Part shown: positions 6,973 through 15,850 of the stretch, one piece after another
Numbering within the stretch: the stretch's first letter is position 1
Layout of the letters: each line of letters begins with the position of its first letter
Assembly: GCF_040676675.1 (NCBI RefSeq)
Contig: NZ_JBFAPK010000017.1
Span: 62,001-126,000 of the forward strand
Source: JBFAPK01 sp040676675
GTDB taxonomy: Bacteria > Actinomycetota > Actinomycetes > Mycobacteriales > Micromonosporaceae
DNA: 64,000 nt
Direction: 5' to 3'
Notes under the pieces: generated by a model
Database searches by the model: none
Seen by the model: only the letters and a program-made list of their open reading frames with translations
What the model was told of the DNA's origin: nothing
Translations under genes and position numbers: made by a program

Positions 6973-9165
6973 ATGCCCGCGTTCACGCTCCCGGACTTCT
7001 ACCTGCCGCACCCGGCCCGGCGGAACCCGCACGAGCAGCACGCCCGCGAGCACTCCACCGCCTGGGCCCGGCAGACGGGCATGCTGGACTGCCGCGCGCC
7101 CTCCGGCAACCTGGTCTGGGACGAGGCCGACCTCGCCGCGCACGACTACGCGCTGATGTGCGCGTACACGCACCCGGACTGCGACGCGCCGACCCTCGAC
7201 CTGATCACCGACTGGTACGTCTGGGTGTTCTTCTTCGACGACCACTTCCTCGAACTGTTCAAACAGGGACGGGACATCGAGGGCGGCCGTCGCCACCTGG
7301 CACGGCTGAGGGAGTTCATGGGACAGCCGACGCGGTCACCGGAAAACCCGGCCGAGGCCGGACTCGCCGACCTGTGGGCACGTACGGTGCCGGCGATGTC
7401 CGACGACTGGCGGCAGCGGTTCGTCACCAGCACCCACAACCTGATGGTCGAGTCACTGTGGGAACTGGACAACATCTCCCGGCACCGGGTCGCGAACCCG
7501 ATCGAGTACATCGAGATGCGCCGACGCGTCGGTGGGGCACCCTGGTCGGCGAACCTCGTCGAGGTGGCGATCGCCGCCGAGGTCCCGGCGCCGCTCGCGG
7601 CGACCCGACCGCTGCGCGTGCTACGCGACACGTTCGCCGACGCCGTGCACCTGCGCAACGACCTCTTCTCGTACGAGCGTGAGGTGACCCGCGAGGGGGA
7701 GAACGCGAACGCCGTGCTGGTGTTCGAGCGGTTCCTCGGCGTACCGCCGCAGCGCGCCGCGGACCTGGTCGGCGAGCTGCTCACGTCCCGGCTGCAGCAG
7801 TTCGAGCACACCGCCCTCGCCGAGGTCCCGCTGCTCTTCGCCGAGCGCGGTACGCCGCCGCACGAGCAGATCGCCGTGTCCCGGTACGCGCAGGCGCTCC
7901 AGGACTGGCAGGCCGGCGGCCACGAATGGCACGCCAGGTCCAGCCGGTACACGAAGACGACGGAGCGGCCGGTCCTCATCCCGGGGGTGGCCGTGCCGTA
8001 CTCGCTCGCCTCGTCCGGGCTCGGGCAGCGCCTCGCCGCGCACGACCACGTGCTGGCCGACCGGCACGTCGGGCACCTGCCGCTGCCCGAGCTGCACATG
8101 CCGTTCCGGTACCGGGTCAGCCCGCACCTGACGGCCGCCCGCCGCCACGGCGCCGAGTGGGCCGCGGCGATGGGGATGTTCGAGCCGGTCGCCGGCCGCA
8201 AGATGTGGGACGCGGAGCTGTTCGCCGGCTTCGACCTCGCCCACTGCGCCGCGATGATCGCCGCGGATGCCACGCCCGAGCAGCTCGACGTGGCCGCCGA
8301 CTGGCTCGCCTGGGGTACCTACGGCGACGACCTCTACCCCGTCCAATGGGGGCGGTCCGGCGACCTCGCCGGCGCCAGGGTGGCGACCGCGCGACTGTCG
8401 CTGTTCATGCCGCTGGAAGGGCCACCGCCGCCACCCACCTCGCCCTTGGAGGCCGGCCTCGCCGACCTGTGGCGGCGTACCGCCGGCGACATGTCGGCAG
8501 ACGCCAGGGGACAGTTCCGCACGACCGTGGAGACCATGGCGTCGGCGTGGCTGTGGGAGATGGCGAACGAGATGCACCGCCGCATCCCGGACCCGGTGGA
8601 CTACGTCGAGATGCGCCGCGCCACGTTCGGTTCGGACCTGACGGCGAGTTTGGCCCGGCTGCGGCTCGCCACACCGGTGCCACCGGACCTGTTCGACACG
8701 CGGGTGATACGGCAGCTCACGAACGCCGCCCAGGACTACGCGTGCCTGGCCAACGACCTGTTCAGCTACCAGAAGGAAATCGAGTACGAGCACGAGATCC
8801 ACAACTTGGTCTTCGTCCTGGAGCGCTTCCTGCGCTGCGCCAGGCTCACCGCTCGTGACCTCGCCGCCAAGCTGATGAACGAACGCATGCGGCAGCTCGA
8901 ACACCTCATGGCGGAGGAGTTGCCGGCGTTCTTCGAGCACCACCAGCTGGACGAGCCGACCCAGGCCGCGCTGACCCGCTACGCCGACCAGCTCAAGGAC
9001 TGGCTCTCCGGCATCCTGGAATGGCACCGCTCGTGCGCCCGGTATACGCCGGCCGGGCTCGCCGCCCGGTACCGGCCGTCGTTCCTGCCCTCGGCAGCCA
9101 GACATCTGGCGTTCCGCGGGCCGAACTCCTTGCCCCGTCTCGACGGTGCGGGTACCGGTTGGTGA
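6973..9165 (+). CDS. geoA: Geosmin synthase (germacradienol/geosmin synthase, two-domain)
   Basis: A 730-residue bifunctional sesquiterpene synthase, the normal length for the family. The N-terminal domain has the metal-binding DDHFLE (residues 89-94) and the NSE triad NDLFSYERE (from 229) and should cyclise farnesyl diphosphate to germacradienol. The C-terminal domain has DDLYP (452-456, DDYYP in the Streptomyces enzyme) and NDLFSYQKE (from 594) and should convert germacradienol to the earthy odorant geosmin. The ATG at 6973 gives the typical start MPAFTLPDFYLPHPARRNPH. It closes the encapsulin operon. There is no disordered N-terminal extension of the kind reported for encapsulated terpene cyclases. 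Confidence 0.9.
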   Translation: MPAFTLPDFYLPHPARRNPHEQHAREHSTAWARQTGMLDCRAPSGNLVWDEADLAAHDYALMCAYTHPDCDAPTLDLITDWYVWVFFFDDHFLELFKQGRDIEGGRRHLARLREFMGQPTRSPENPAEAGLADLWARTVPAMSDDWRQRFVTSTHNLMVESLWELDNISRHRVANPIEYIEMRRRVGGAPWSANLVEVAIAAEVPAPLAATRPLRVLRDTFADAVHLRNDLFSYEREVTREGENANAVLVFERFLGVPPQRAADLVGELLTSRLQQFEHTALAEVPLLFAERGTPPHEQIAVSRYAQALQDWQAGGHEWHARSSRYTKTTERPVLIPGVAVPYSLASSGLGQRLAAHDHVLADRHVGHLPLPELHMPFRYRVSPHLTAARRHGAEWAAAMGMFEPVAGRKMWDAELFAGFDLAHCAAMIAADATPEQLDVAADWLAWGTYGDDLYPVQWGRSGDLAGARVATARLSLFMPLEGPPPPPTSPLEAGLADLWRRTAGDMSADARGQFRTTVETMASAWLWEMANEMHRRIPDPVDYVEMRRATFGSDLTASLARLRLATPVPPDLFDTRVIRQLTNAAQDYACLANDLFSYQKEIEYEHEIHNLVFVLERFLRCARLTARDLAAKLMNERMRQLEHLMAEELPAFFEHHQLDEPTQAALTRYADQLKDWLSGILEWHRSCARYTPAGLAARYRPSFLPSAARHLAFRGPNSLPRLDGAGTGW

Positions 9166-9404
9166 TCGGCGACAGCCGTCGTGTCGGCCTTCCGAGCATC
9201 CTCCGGTCTCGAACAACCTCTACTGCGGTCCGCCGCGGCGGCACTGGTCGCGATGCTGCCGTAGCGCATCGACCGCTTCGGCGTCGGTCCGGACGTCGGC
9301 TGCCCGGCAGCACGCACCCCTAGGCGGGTGACGACCCCGGATAGGGTGCAGGGCGTCGCGGCGAACGCTGCGGCGTCCTCCGCCGGATCGGAAGCTGCCG
9401 CGCT

Positions 9405-10121
9405 ATGACCGCACAAGCCTGGTTGAACAGGGATCATGAGTTCCCGCCGGGGAGGGAACGGTTCCGTAGCGATCGCAGGTTCCAAATCTGGGCCTACTCG
9501 GCCAGCCACGGCCAACTGTTGCTACGCAGCACGCCCCTGTACGGCGACGAGGATCGCCCCGACCCCGAGACGACAATCGATGTCCTCTTCAAGCCCATCG
9601 AAGCCATCAAGCTACGGGACTCGTTCACCGGCCTGGTGATCAGGTGCGCGGAGCCGGAGGAAGCGGACCAGGTCAAGGCGTCGCTGCCTGGCGTCAGGTG
9701 GGAGGGGCGGCATGTGTTCATGCTGCAGAGCCCGGACCAGGGGCAGAGCGACTACGTGGTCAGCATGGCTGTCGGTTGGCGTGAGGGAATGCTTCCTCGG
9801 ATGCAGCAGAGCTTCTTCAGCAGTGACATCGTGCCGGGCGATCGGTGGACCCCGAACCCACTCCACGGAGTAGGTGCCGGCTTGAACATGGCCTCGGCTC
9901 GGGACTTGCTGGATGCTCTGCGTGCCGATGACCACCCACCGCGCCGCCGGGAACGACACCGGTACGTCTACGTCTTGATGACCCGGTATAGCCGAGCGGA
10001 GCGGACGGAGGTGTCCGGTGCGGGGGTCTTCCTGACCGAAGCCGATGCGGAGGAGGCTCGGGCCCTGTTCGCGCGGAAGGTCGATGACTGCTGGATCGAG
10101 ACACTGCCCGTTGCCATGTGA
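9405..10121 (+). CDS. Hypothetical protein
   Basis: A 238-residue protein not recognised. It is soluble, with no signal peptide or membrane helix, and contains an early FQIWAYSASHGQLLLRS segment and a later RYVYVLMTRYSR strand; the N-terminal part looks like a beta-rich domain. Local base composition is lower in GC than the geosmin operon, so it is likely part of the left flank of the island at the tRNA-Arg site. No operon partner is evident: 239 bases of featureless sequence precede it and 138 bases follow before the att-like repeat. Confidence 0.6.
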   Translation: MTAQAWLNRDHEFPPGRERFRSDRRFQIWAYSASHGQLLLRSTPLYGDEDRPDPETTIDVLFKPIEAIKLRDSFTGLVIRCAEPEEADQVKASLPGVRWEGRHVFMLQSPDQGQSDYVVSMAVGWREGMLPRMQQSFFSSDIVPGDRWTPNPLHGVGAGLNMASARDLLDALRADDHPPRRRERHRYVYVLMTRYSRAERTEVSGAGVFLTEADAEEARALFARKVDDCWIETLPVAM

Positions 10122-10259
10122 CCGGACCTCGTGTGCATCGGCGTGAGGACAGCGAGGCTGATCGCCGATGGGGCGAAGGCCGTTGCCAATGCTGCGGCCT
10201 TACTGTTTCCACGCCCTTGAACCGCGTAAACGAGGGTCGACCGGCTCAGCGTCGCTGCA

Positions 10260-10396
10260 TGTGTTCGCACGGACGGCGACAAGCGGCGGCTCTGGGCGGC
10301 CTACCGCTGCCTGCGAGATCAAATCGACCGGAGGGCATTTCCGCTGGTCAAACTGCGTTTTACCGATTTTTGGGTGCCCCTGGCAGGATTCGAACC
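10260..10396. repeat. Left att-like repeat with tRNA-Arg 3' end
   Basis: Bases 10372-10396 match the last 25 bases (3' part plus flank) of the tRNA-Arg(CCU) gene at 23986-24010 with one mismatch (T at 10381 against C at 23995). The similarity continues to the left, outside the tRNA part: CGGACGGCGACAAGCGGCGG and TTTCCGCTGGTCA are shared with 23871-23985. Similarity on this side of the core is expected only if the sequence left of this site is also an element arm. Confidence 0.75.
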
Positions 10397-10651
10397 CCGA
10401 CAAGCGCTGCCGGAGTGCGCTGCGGCTTGGGCCGCGTGTAAGCCCCTGACCTGCCACTCCGGGTTGCGGCTTGGGTGCTGTCGCCAAGACCGTGAATATC
10501 TGCGGAGCGGCCGGCCGCCGATGCGGCGTCGCGGGTGGTGCGTTGAGGCGGCACGACCCAAATGCCAGGATGTCTGATGCCCACCTCTTGGAGCCAACGC
10601 CGCGTCTGCCGTCGCTTCGCCGTCACGCCTCACCCGCCCGTACGGCGAACG

Positions 10652-10924
10652 ATGATCGGTATTGCTCTATCCAGGTCACGCGACCTCCTGCCGCTCCATG
10701 CGCTCCGCCATCCGGCCGAGGGCCAGAGCAACGGGTGGTTCGTGTGGCGCGGTGGGAACATCCCTCAGGACGAGGACGACTTCTTCGCTCCGTTGCACGT
10801 CGAGCACCTCGGGGATCACGCGCCCGAGTTGCTGCCGTTTCTGGCACTGCCGCCAGGGTGGCGTGTACTGCTAGCGCCTGGTCACGAAGATGTCTGGTAC
10901 GACCACGATCTTCTTGACGTGTAG
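10652..10924 (+). CDS. Imm33-like (DUF2185-type) putative immunity protein
   Basis: A 90-residue acidic protein starting at ATG 10652; an upstream-extended reading frame exists but its extra N-terminus looks like non-coding translation. The sequence NGWFVWRGGNIPQDEDDFF, then APELLPFLALPPGWRVLLAP and a DVWYDHDLLDV end, has the length and pattern of Imm33/DUF2185 proteins, which occur as immunity partners of polymorphic toxins. No toxin gene lies beside it, so it would be an orphan. Family assignment is by recollection of the pattern and is moderate. Confidence 0.5.
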   Translation: MIGIALSRSRDLLPLHALRHPAEGQSNGWFVWRGGNIPQDEDDFFAPLHVEHLGDHAPELLPFLALPPGWRVLLAPGHEDVWYDHDLLDV

Positions 10925-10984
10925 GAGGCAGGTCTTCGTACATTGGCGCTAATGGCCGGGCCGGCTTTCTGCGGCGCCGCATCA

Positions 10985-11555
10985 CCGGGCGCCTGGGACC
11001 ACCTACTGCGATGGCAAGCCGCGCAGCGGCGCGGCGGCCGATCGGCCCAACTCGGTGACGGGCAACCAACCTCGCGATCGTCGCGCCATGCTCTACCGCT
11101 CGGCCGCGGTCCTGGCTTCGGTGTGGCGGCTCGGGCTTAGAACAGGGTCTCGCGTTGCAGGGGCGGGATAGCTGCCCGGAGCAGCTGGCGTACGGGTTCG
11201 ACAGCGGCGAGACGTTCACGGAGGTTCGCGTCCTCCGCCGCCAGTTCCGTCGGAATCGAGTCGTCGGCATAGGCAGTATCGATGGCACGCAGAGCTGCGA
11301 TGGCGATGTCCGCGGAAGGCCGCAGGGCCGCGCCTGGATGTTCATGGCCCTCTGGTACGCATCCGGCCAGCAGTGCAGCAGCGGCGACAGCCTCGACGCC
11401 GAGCGCGTAGTCCTTCACTCGCCTGTCACCGGACACCAGCTCCTCGATGGTCCGCAGCAGTGCCGGCATCACCTCGCCGGGAGGCAACTCGACCAGGGGT
11501 CCACGAAGTCCATCGAGGTGTCGTCGTCAAAGGTGCCGTGTCCCCAGCTACCCGA
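10985..11555. repeat. Diverged direct repeat, left copy (DUF4259 region)
   Basis: This segment is similar over its whole length to 17745-18327, for example GGCAAGCCGCG followed by AGCGGCGCGGC, GGGCTTAGAACAG and GGTTCGACAGCGGCGAGACG. It includes a decayed DUF4259 gene and about 150 bases beyond its 3' end, so it is a duplicated block and not merely two related genes. Confidence 0.75.
11137..11555 (-). pseudogene. DUF4259 gene, decayed copy
   Basis: Compared with the better-preserved copy at 17743-18327, this one has lost its start codon (TTG to TCG at 11553-11555, before GSWGHGTFDDDTSMDF) and one base near 11494-11502, which shifts the frame after FVD. The last 116 codons are open and end in the ancestral PLQRETLF. 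The family is of unknown function. The remaining reading frame could start at an internal codon, but the conserved N-terminal WGHG segment would be missing. Confidence 0.8.
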
Positions 11556-11650
11556 CGTTGACCTCCCGCCGGACCTCTTGGCGGAGACTGTAGACCCAGC
11601 TGGGGTCACACCGCGCCGGCGCGGCGCTCCGATGGCGGAGACACGTCGGT

Positions 11651-11878
11651 TTGACTCCGGCGCAGGCCGCCTCGCCGCTGGCCGGTCGGGCGTACGACCC
11701 TGCGGCACTGGGCAGCGTCTCTGTGGCTCGACGCCGGTTCTCCGGCAACGACGTCGCCGAGCAAGCAGGCCGCTCCGTTGACGTGCTGGTCAAGGTGTAC
11801 GCGGAGTGCATCGCTGGCCAGGAGACGACGACGGTCAACCAGCGCATCACCGGCGCGCTACGTGGCTTGAGTGAGTAG
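11651..11878 (+). pseudogene. Relic of a tyrosine integrase C-terminus
   Basis: The translated segment ASPLAGRAYD, then GRSVDVLVKVYAECIAG and NQRITGALRG, matches the C-terminus of the integrase at 22400-22612 (ASPLAGRPYD, GHSVDVLLKVYAKCIDG, NERIEAALRG). An extra base after TACGAC shifts the frame across the catalytic Arg-His box; in the alternative frame one reads LRHWAASLWLDAG, the expected motif. The nucleophilic Tyr of KVYAEC is kept. Everything upstream of this C-terminal part is missing, so it is a fossil of a second element. Confidence 0.8.
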
Positions 11879-11887
11879 CCGAAAGGA

Positions 11888-12241
11888 TCATCCTGAGGGA
11901 CGTATTTTCGCGAACGCCTTGGCCAGCCTGGGACCTAGCTCCTGGACTATCCCGTACCCCGCCTTGTGCGGCCATGGGAGAGCGAAGAGGAACGAGGTCA
12001 CGATCACCGTGTTGATCTCGGGTATCTCCGGCCCCATTTGTTCTTCTAGAAATCGAAGAGTCTCGCGCCAATCTGGCGCGTCATCGGCACCAAGATGGGA
12101 GCGCACGGTGTCTTGCGTGATCTCCCAGAAGATCACGTGGGGTAGCACCCCGTCGTTGTTGAACACATGGGCGTCGTACAGACCCCCGAACGCAGGCACC
12201 CTCGAAACAAGGTCCTGCACCAGCTGTACGTCTCTGGTCAT
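11888..12241 (-). CDS. Hypothetical protein (small acidic)
   Basis: A 117-residue soluble protein, not recognised. It begins TRDVQLVQDLVSRVPAF and carries a central VLPHVIFWEITQDTVRS strand-like stretch and a helical end. It is the last of three minus-strand genes (13606 to 11888) with short spacers (5 and 64 bases), so they are probably co-transcribed. Size, composition and setting fit the many small cargo genes of this island, possibly an immunity protein, but no family can be named. Confidence 0.6.
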   Translation of the reverse strand: MTRDVQLVQDLVSRVPAFGGLYDAHVFNNDGVLPHVIFWEITQDTVRSHLGADDAPDWRETLRFLEEQMGPEIPEINTVIVTSFLFALPWPHKAGYGIVQELGPRLAKAFAKIRPSG

Positions 12242-12305
12242 TCATAGCCTCCGAGGCGTGAGTGAATCGGGTCGTGAGTACTTACACATTGGTCGGGCAA
12301 GCGGC

Positions 12306-13190
12306 CTAGATTGCCCGGTCGACGCGAGGTACGACCGGGTCGATCGGCTGGGTCGGACCGTTCTCGGCCTCGTACCACTCGGCGATATTGAAAACGCTGC
12401 CGCAGTTGGGGCAGGTAGCGTTGCCGAACAAGTACGTCAGGCCGCCGGCAAGGATCGGATCGCCGCACGCGACGGCGGTGTCGTACATCCATCGCTGGAG
12501 CCCATCGAGAGCAGCGGGTTCTGCTGGATCCAGTGGGATACGTTGGACATCGCCTGCCCACTCATCCCGGATGGCGGAGTAGTGGCCGTAGTCGCCGATC
12601 ACGACCACGATCCGGGTCGAGCAGTGTGGGCATCCGATCCGGTAGTGCTCGTCAGAGTAGTCGAGGCTGATCGTTGCCCAGAACACGTAGCCGGCGAACG
12701 CGAGTGCGGCCTGGAAGTAGTCGCGGAATTCGCTCCCGGTCACACTCGGCAGTCGGGACCGGGTGAGGCGGTGCAGGGTGGCCAGTGCGGCCGGTTCGGC
12801 CCGTACGAGATCGTCGTCGCGGTGGTGTCGGTGAAGTGTCATGGCGATCATCGACGCGAGCTTGATCGCGGTGTCGCGGTACTCCTCCGTGCCGTGCTCG
12901 GCCAAGAGGCTCAGACGTGGTAGTGCGGCGAAACCGGCGGAGCAGAAACATTCGGTCTCCACGACCAGCCGGCGGCCGAGTTCCCTCCACAAACCGGCGT
13001 TCGGCTCCTGCTCCAAGCTATCGAGCAGTGCCGCGATTTGGTCGCCTGGGCGCCCGGCGATATCCCTGAACTCGGACCAATCGACGGACTGATGGGTCAA
13101 TATGATGCTGCCTCCCGACGCGGTAGCCTCGCTGAGTCTGGTTGGCCCCGCACCCGGCTGCACGAGGGCGGTGAGCAATCGTCGTGCCAT
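12306..13190 (-). CDS. Hypothetical protein with two CPxC zinc-ribbon-like motifs
   Basis: A 294-residue protein. The N-terminal two thirds look alpha-helical, like HEAT-type repeats (LWRELGRRLVVETECFCSAG, YRDTAIKLASMIAMTLHRHH). The C-terminal third holds CPHC at about residue 188 and CPNC at about residue 268, spaced as a split zinc-binding pair. The function is unknown. It starts five bases after the upstream gene on the same strand and is probably translationally coupled to it. Confidence 0.65.
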   Translation of the reverse strand: MARRLLTALVQPGAGPTRLSEATASGGSIILTHQSVDWSEFRDIAGRPGDQIAALLDSLEQEPNAGLWRELGRRLVVETECFCSAGFAALPRLSLLAEHGTEEYRDTAIKLASMIAMTLHRHHRDDDLVRAEPAALATLHRLTRSRLPSVTGSEFRDYFQAALAFAGYVFWATISLDYSDEHYRIGCPHCSTRIVVVIGDYGHYSAIRDEWAGDVQRIPLDPAEPAALDGLQRWMYDTAVACGDPILAGGLTYLFGNATCPNCGSVFNIAEWYEAENGPTQPIDPVVPRVDRAI

Positions 13191-13195
13191 GTGCC

Positions 13196-13606
13196 TCAGC
13201 CGGTAATGCGGCCATCTGGTGTATCAACCGCGAAGCAGGCCGTCTGCAGGATCTCCAAGAGACTGTCGCGGACCTGCGCGAGAACATCCCTCGGCAGGTC
13301 AAGGCGAAGGACCTGTTCGCGCGGGAAGCCGAGCGTCGCTGCGGCCTGCCTGCCGTACTCAAGGGAGAGTTCCTGGCCGAAGAGGGTCCACGACGACACA
13401 GCCCAGGTGGCGGCTACTCCCGCGTTGTTGATGACCTCGTCCACCAGGCCGTCGTAGCGTTGTCGGATCAGCACGACGTGGACACCGCCGGTGGACAGGA
13501 TCAGGGTGAGGTCGCGGTCGGTCTCGCGCACGTCAGCCCGATCGACCCGAACAGCCTGGCTCCCCACGCCGCGACGATACTGGGTGCCAGTCTGCCGGAC
13601 GACCAC
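13196..13606 (-). CDS. Hypothetical protein
   Basis: A 136-residue protein, first of the minus-strand trio 13606-11888. The middle reads as alternating strands (LTLILSTGGVHVVLIRQRYD), and the rest is helical, ending in CFAVDTPDGRITG. Not recognised. The start is uncertain; the first 30 residues, rich in Arg and Val, may be untranslated if a later codon is used. Confidence 0.5.
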   Translation of the reverse strand: MVVRQTGTQYRRGVGSQAVRVDRADVRETDRDLTLILSTGGVHVVLIRQRYDGLVDEVINNAGVAATWAVSSWTLFGQELSLEYGRQAAATLGFPREQVLRLDLPRDVLAQVRDSLLEILQTACFAVDTPDGRITG

Positions 13607-14030
13607 GTTTCACGGCCCTGGCGGGCGGGAAGCCGAGCGACACGAACCCGGCGCTCGTGCATTCCGGGCTGCGGGCAATGGCTGTGTGGGCTCGGGCGGC
13701 GCGTGGTCGGCTGGCGGCGTGACCGATCTTTCGGCAGCCTTCATGCTGATTGCCGCGTTCTCTGGAACGTTCGTCGTGCTGCCTATACGGTTCCGCGCGG
13801 TCCATGGTTCTGGTCGTAGCCCGCTCAGGGCTGACCGCCATGCTCGATGGCGCAAGGGCTGTATCCCGGGATAGTTCTTCGACCTGAGCTTCCATCGCGT
13901 AGGTGTACACCACCACACACCACGTCCGGCCCGCCATGCCGCGGAGGCCTCCAGCAGGCCGAGACGCGGCCCGGCGGCTGCAAGCGTTTACCGGCTTGGC
14001 AGACCTCGGCGGGGTCGTCATGCTGTCCGC
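13607..14030. other. Gene-poor stretch in the island
   Basis: I see no convincing gene in these 424 bases. Open frames on both strands have compositions typical of chance translation. It may contain the promoters of the divergent groups at 13606 (minus) and 14031 (plus). Confidence 0.4.
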
Positions 14031-14282
14031 GTGAACCACGGCAACCACCAGGAGCTTCAGGTGCAGCGACTCCTCCGTGAACTGTGTGTCAGGCTGGGTT
14101 TTTGCCTGCCGCCCGCGGAGATCCGCCGGCTCTGCGAGTCACCGCCGGGCTCCGTGGACAGCTTTACCGATGCTGTCTTCGAGGCGGAGGGGATGGGCGA
14201 CATGGAGTACACGGACCTTCGCCGCCAGGTGCGGGAAGTCGTCGATCAGCATATGAGCCGATGGGTAGGTTTGGGTCGATGA
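14031..14282 (+). CDS. Small hypothetical protein
   Basis: An 83-residue, mainly helical, acidic protein starting at GTG 14031. LQVQRLLRELCVRLGFCLPP and DLRRQVREVVDQHMSRW are amphipathic. It resembles small immunity-type or regulatory proteins in size but has no recognised family. The next gene follows 13 bases later on the same strand, so the pair is likely co-expressed. Confidence 0.55.
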   Translation: MNHGNHQELQVQRLLRELCVRLGFCLPPAEIRRLCESPPGSVDSFTDAVFEAEGMGDMEYTDLRRQVREVVDQHMSRWVGLGR

Positions 14283-14295
14283 TCAATCGGCGGAG

Positions 14296-14895
14296 ATGCC
14301 GACGGACTGGCGACTGATGCTCTCCGTCTATCAGCAGGAGCTCCGGGAGCGCTTTCTGTCCGCTCCGGCAATGCCGGCGCCGGAACCATGGCATATGGTG
14401 CTTGACCGGTCTACACCGATCGGGGGCCTTCTGGGGATTGGGTTCGCTGTCGACCCGGCCAGCGGACACGACCTGGTGATGGTGGTGTCGCATGATGGGC
14501 ATGGGCTCTTCGACGCGACGACCGGGGCGAAGATCGCCCGGGACCGAGACCCGGACCCCGAATCGAGCATGCCGGACGCGACCACGGAGCTGTCTTGTCC
14601 TGGACTTGGCCCTGTGGCCGGCACACGAGTCCGTATTGCCGGCCTATTCGGCGGCGGTCTGCACCTTACGACCGCGGATGGCTGGACTGTCGAGGCGGTT
14701 GCTCCGGACTGGCCGCATCACCGGGTTCTCCTGTCGGCCGACGGTGGGCTATGCCGAGGCCCAGCAGGGCGCAACTGGTGGCACATCTTCTACGCGGACT
14801 ACTCCGAGCTGCGAGCCGTGGGATTCTCGCCGTCAGGACACACGCTGGCGGTCGCAACCAGTAGCGACCTGACCCTCTGGGCGCGGTGGGCCTGA
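14296..14895 (+). CDS. Hypothetical protein, beta-rich
   Basis: A 199-residue soluble protein. Repeated strand-like segments (HDLVMVVSHDGHGLFDATTG, GVHL-type and TADGWTVEAVAP, then GFSPSGHTLAVATSSDLTLW) resemble one or two blades of a beta-propeller with a WD-like last strand. It starts 13 bases after the 83-residue gene. Not recognised; the two genes may form a small module in the island cargo. Confidence 0.6.
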   Translation: MPTDWRLMLSVYQQELRERFLSAPAMPAPEPWHMVLDRSTPIGGLLGIGFAVDPASGHDLVMVVSHDGHGLFDATTGAKIARDRDPDPESSMPDATTELSCPGLGPVAGTRVRIAGLFGGGLHLTTADGWTVEAVAPDWPHHRVLLSADGGLCRGPAGRNWWHIFYADYSELRAVGFSPSGHTLAVATSSDLTLWARWA

Positions 14896-15089
14896 CTTGT
14901 CGCGCACACCCCGAATCTTGGTTGTGGTGCGGGTGCGAAATCGGAAAACGACTTCAAGATCAACCGGTGAATAGTCCCGTGGATCGCGACAACCGGCGGC
15001 AGTTTCGTGCTCCAGGGTGGCGGCTAGACGTCAGCGGGTTCCGCTGGTCAAGTGGTGCCCCCTGTGTGCGTCCTCGCGACGATGGGTGA

Positions 15090-15539
15090 CTACGACCCGA
15101 GGAGGTGCCTCAGGTCTGCGGCGAGTCGGGTCATCTCCTCGCCGGCTTCAAGTACGAAGACAGATCGGGCCGACCATCTCGCGTCCTCCCAGCTACCGCC
15201 GGGCGCTCGCAGGGTCACACCGATCGACACGTAGGCCCGTCCGTCGTGCTGGGCGTCGAGCGTCAGTTCGTCTTCCATCGAGGTCCGGCGGCGGACTTCG
15301 CGCCAACCGCGCCAGTCGTCTGCGAGGGACTGCACGAACTGGGACAGCGTTCCGATGTCGGGGTTGACGTAGAGGCCGTCGATCGTGGCGGTGGTAGATG
15401 CGCTCATGCCGTCGTCGTGCAGCTCGATCGCGACGGTGTAGACGTAGCCGTCGCCGTACGGGTCCTGCGGTGGCTGGATGACCCAACGTGGGCCGTTGGC
15501 TCGGTGCAGGACGAAGGGCTCACTCGCGGCGGCTCGCAC
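15090..15539 (-). CDS. DUF6228 family protein
   Basis: A 149-residue protein. The pattern ELTLDAQHDGRAYVSIGVTLR, then SWEDARWSARSVFVLEAGE near the C-terminus, is that of DUF6228 proteins of actinomycetes, beta-sandwich-like proteins of unknown role that often lie in variable, toxin/immunity-rich regions. No membrane or export signal is present. It stands alone on its strand, next to the IS982 copy. Confidence 0.6.
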   Translation of the reverse strand: MRAAASEPFVLHRANGPRWVIQPPQDPYGDGYVYTVAIELHDDGMSASTTATIDGLYVNPDIGTLSQFVQSLADDWRGWREVRRRTSMEDELTLDAQHDGRAYVSIGVTLRAPGGSWEDARWSARSVFVLEAGEEMTRLAADLRHLLGS

Positions 15540-15850
15540 GCTCCCGGAGCGTACTCCCGTGCACGTACTCTGCCTTTCGGCAACGCCAGTCGACGGCCTG
15601 GGCGAGGGGGGTTAGTGCAGGACGGTCCGTACTTCGTGGTGAAGCGGCCGGACTTCGTCGCGCGGTTCCTACTCGGGCGTCATCGGCCGGAGACAGCACC
15701 CGATGCTGACGCTCGCGTGCAGCTGCGTGACGGAAGCATCCGTTACGTCAAACTGACCGCCCCGCCGACCTCGGCACATGGCGGCCTATCAGCGGCAATA
15801 CCTCTCGACATCTCCCACCACTCCACCGCTGTCAACCAGCCTCTTGCGGA

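Noticed and set aside
4527..9165. 2-methylisoborneol cluster
   Set aside because: No geranyl diphosphate C-methyltransferase is present and the cyclase has two domains with geosmin-type motifs.
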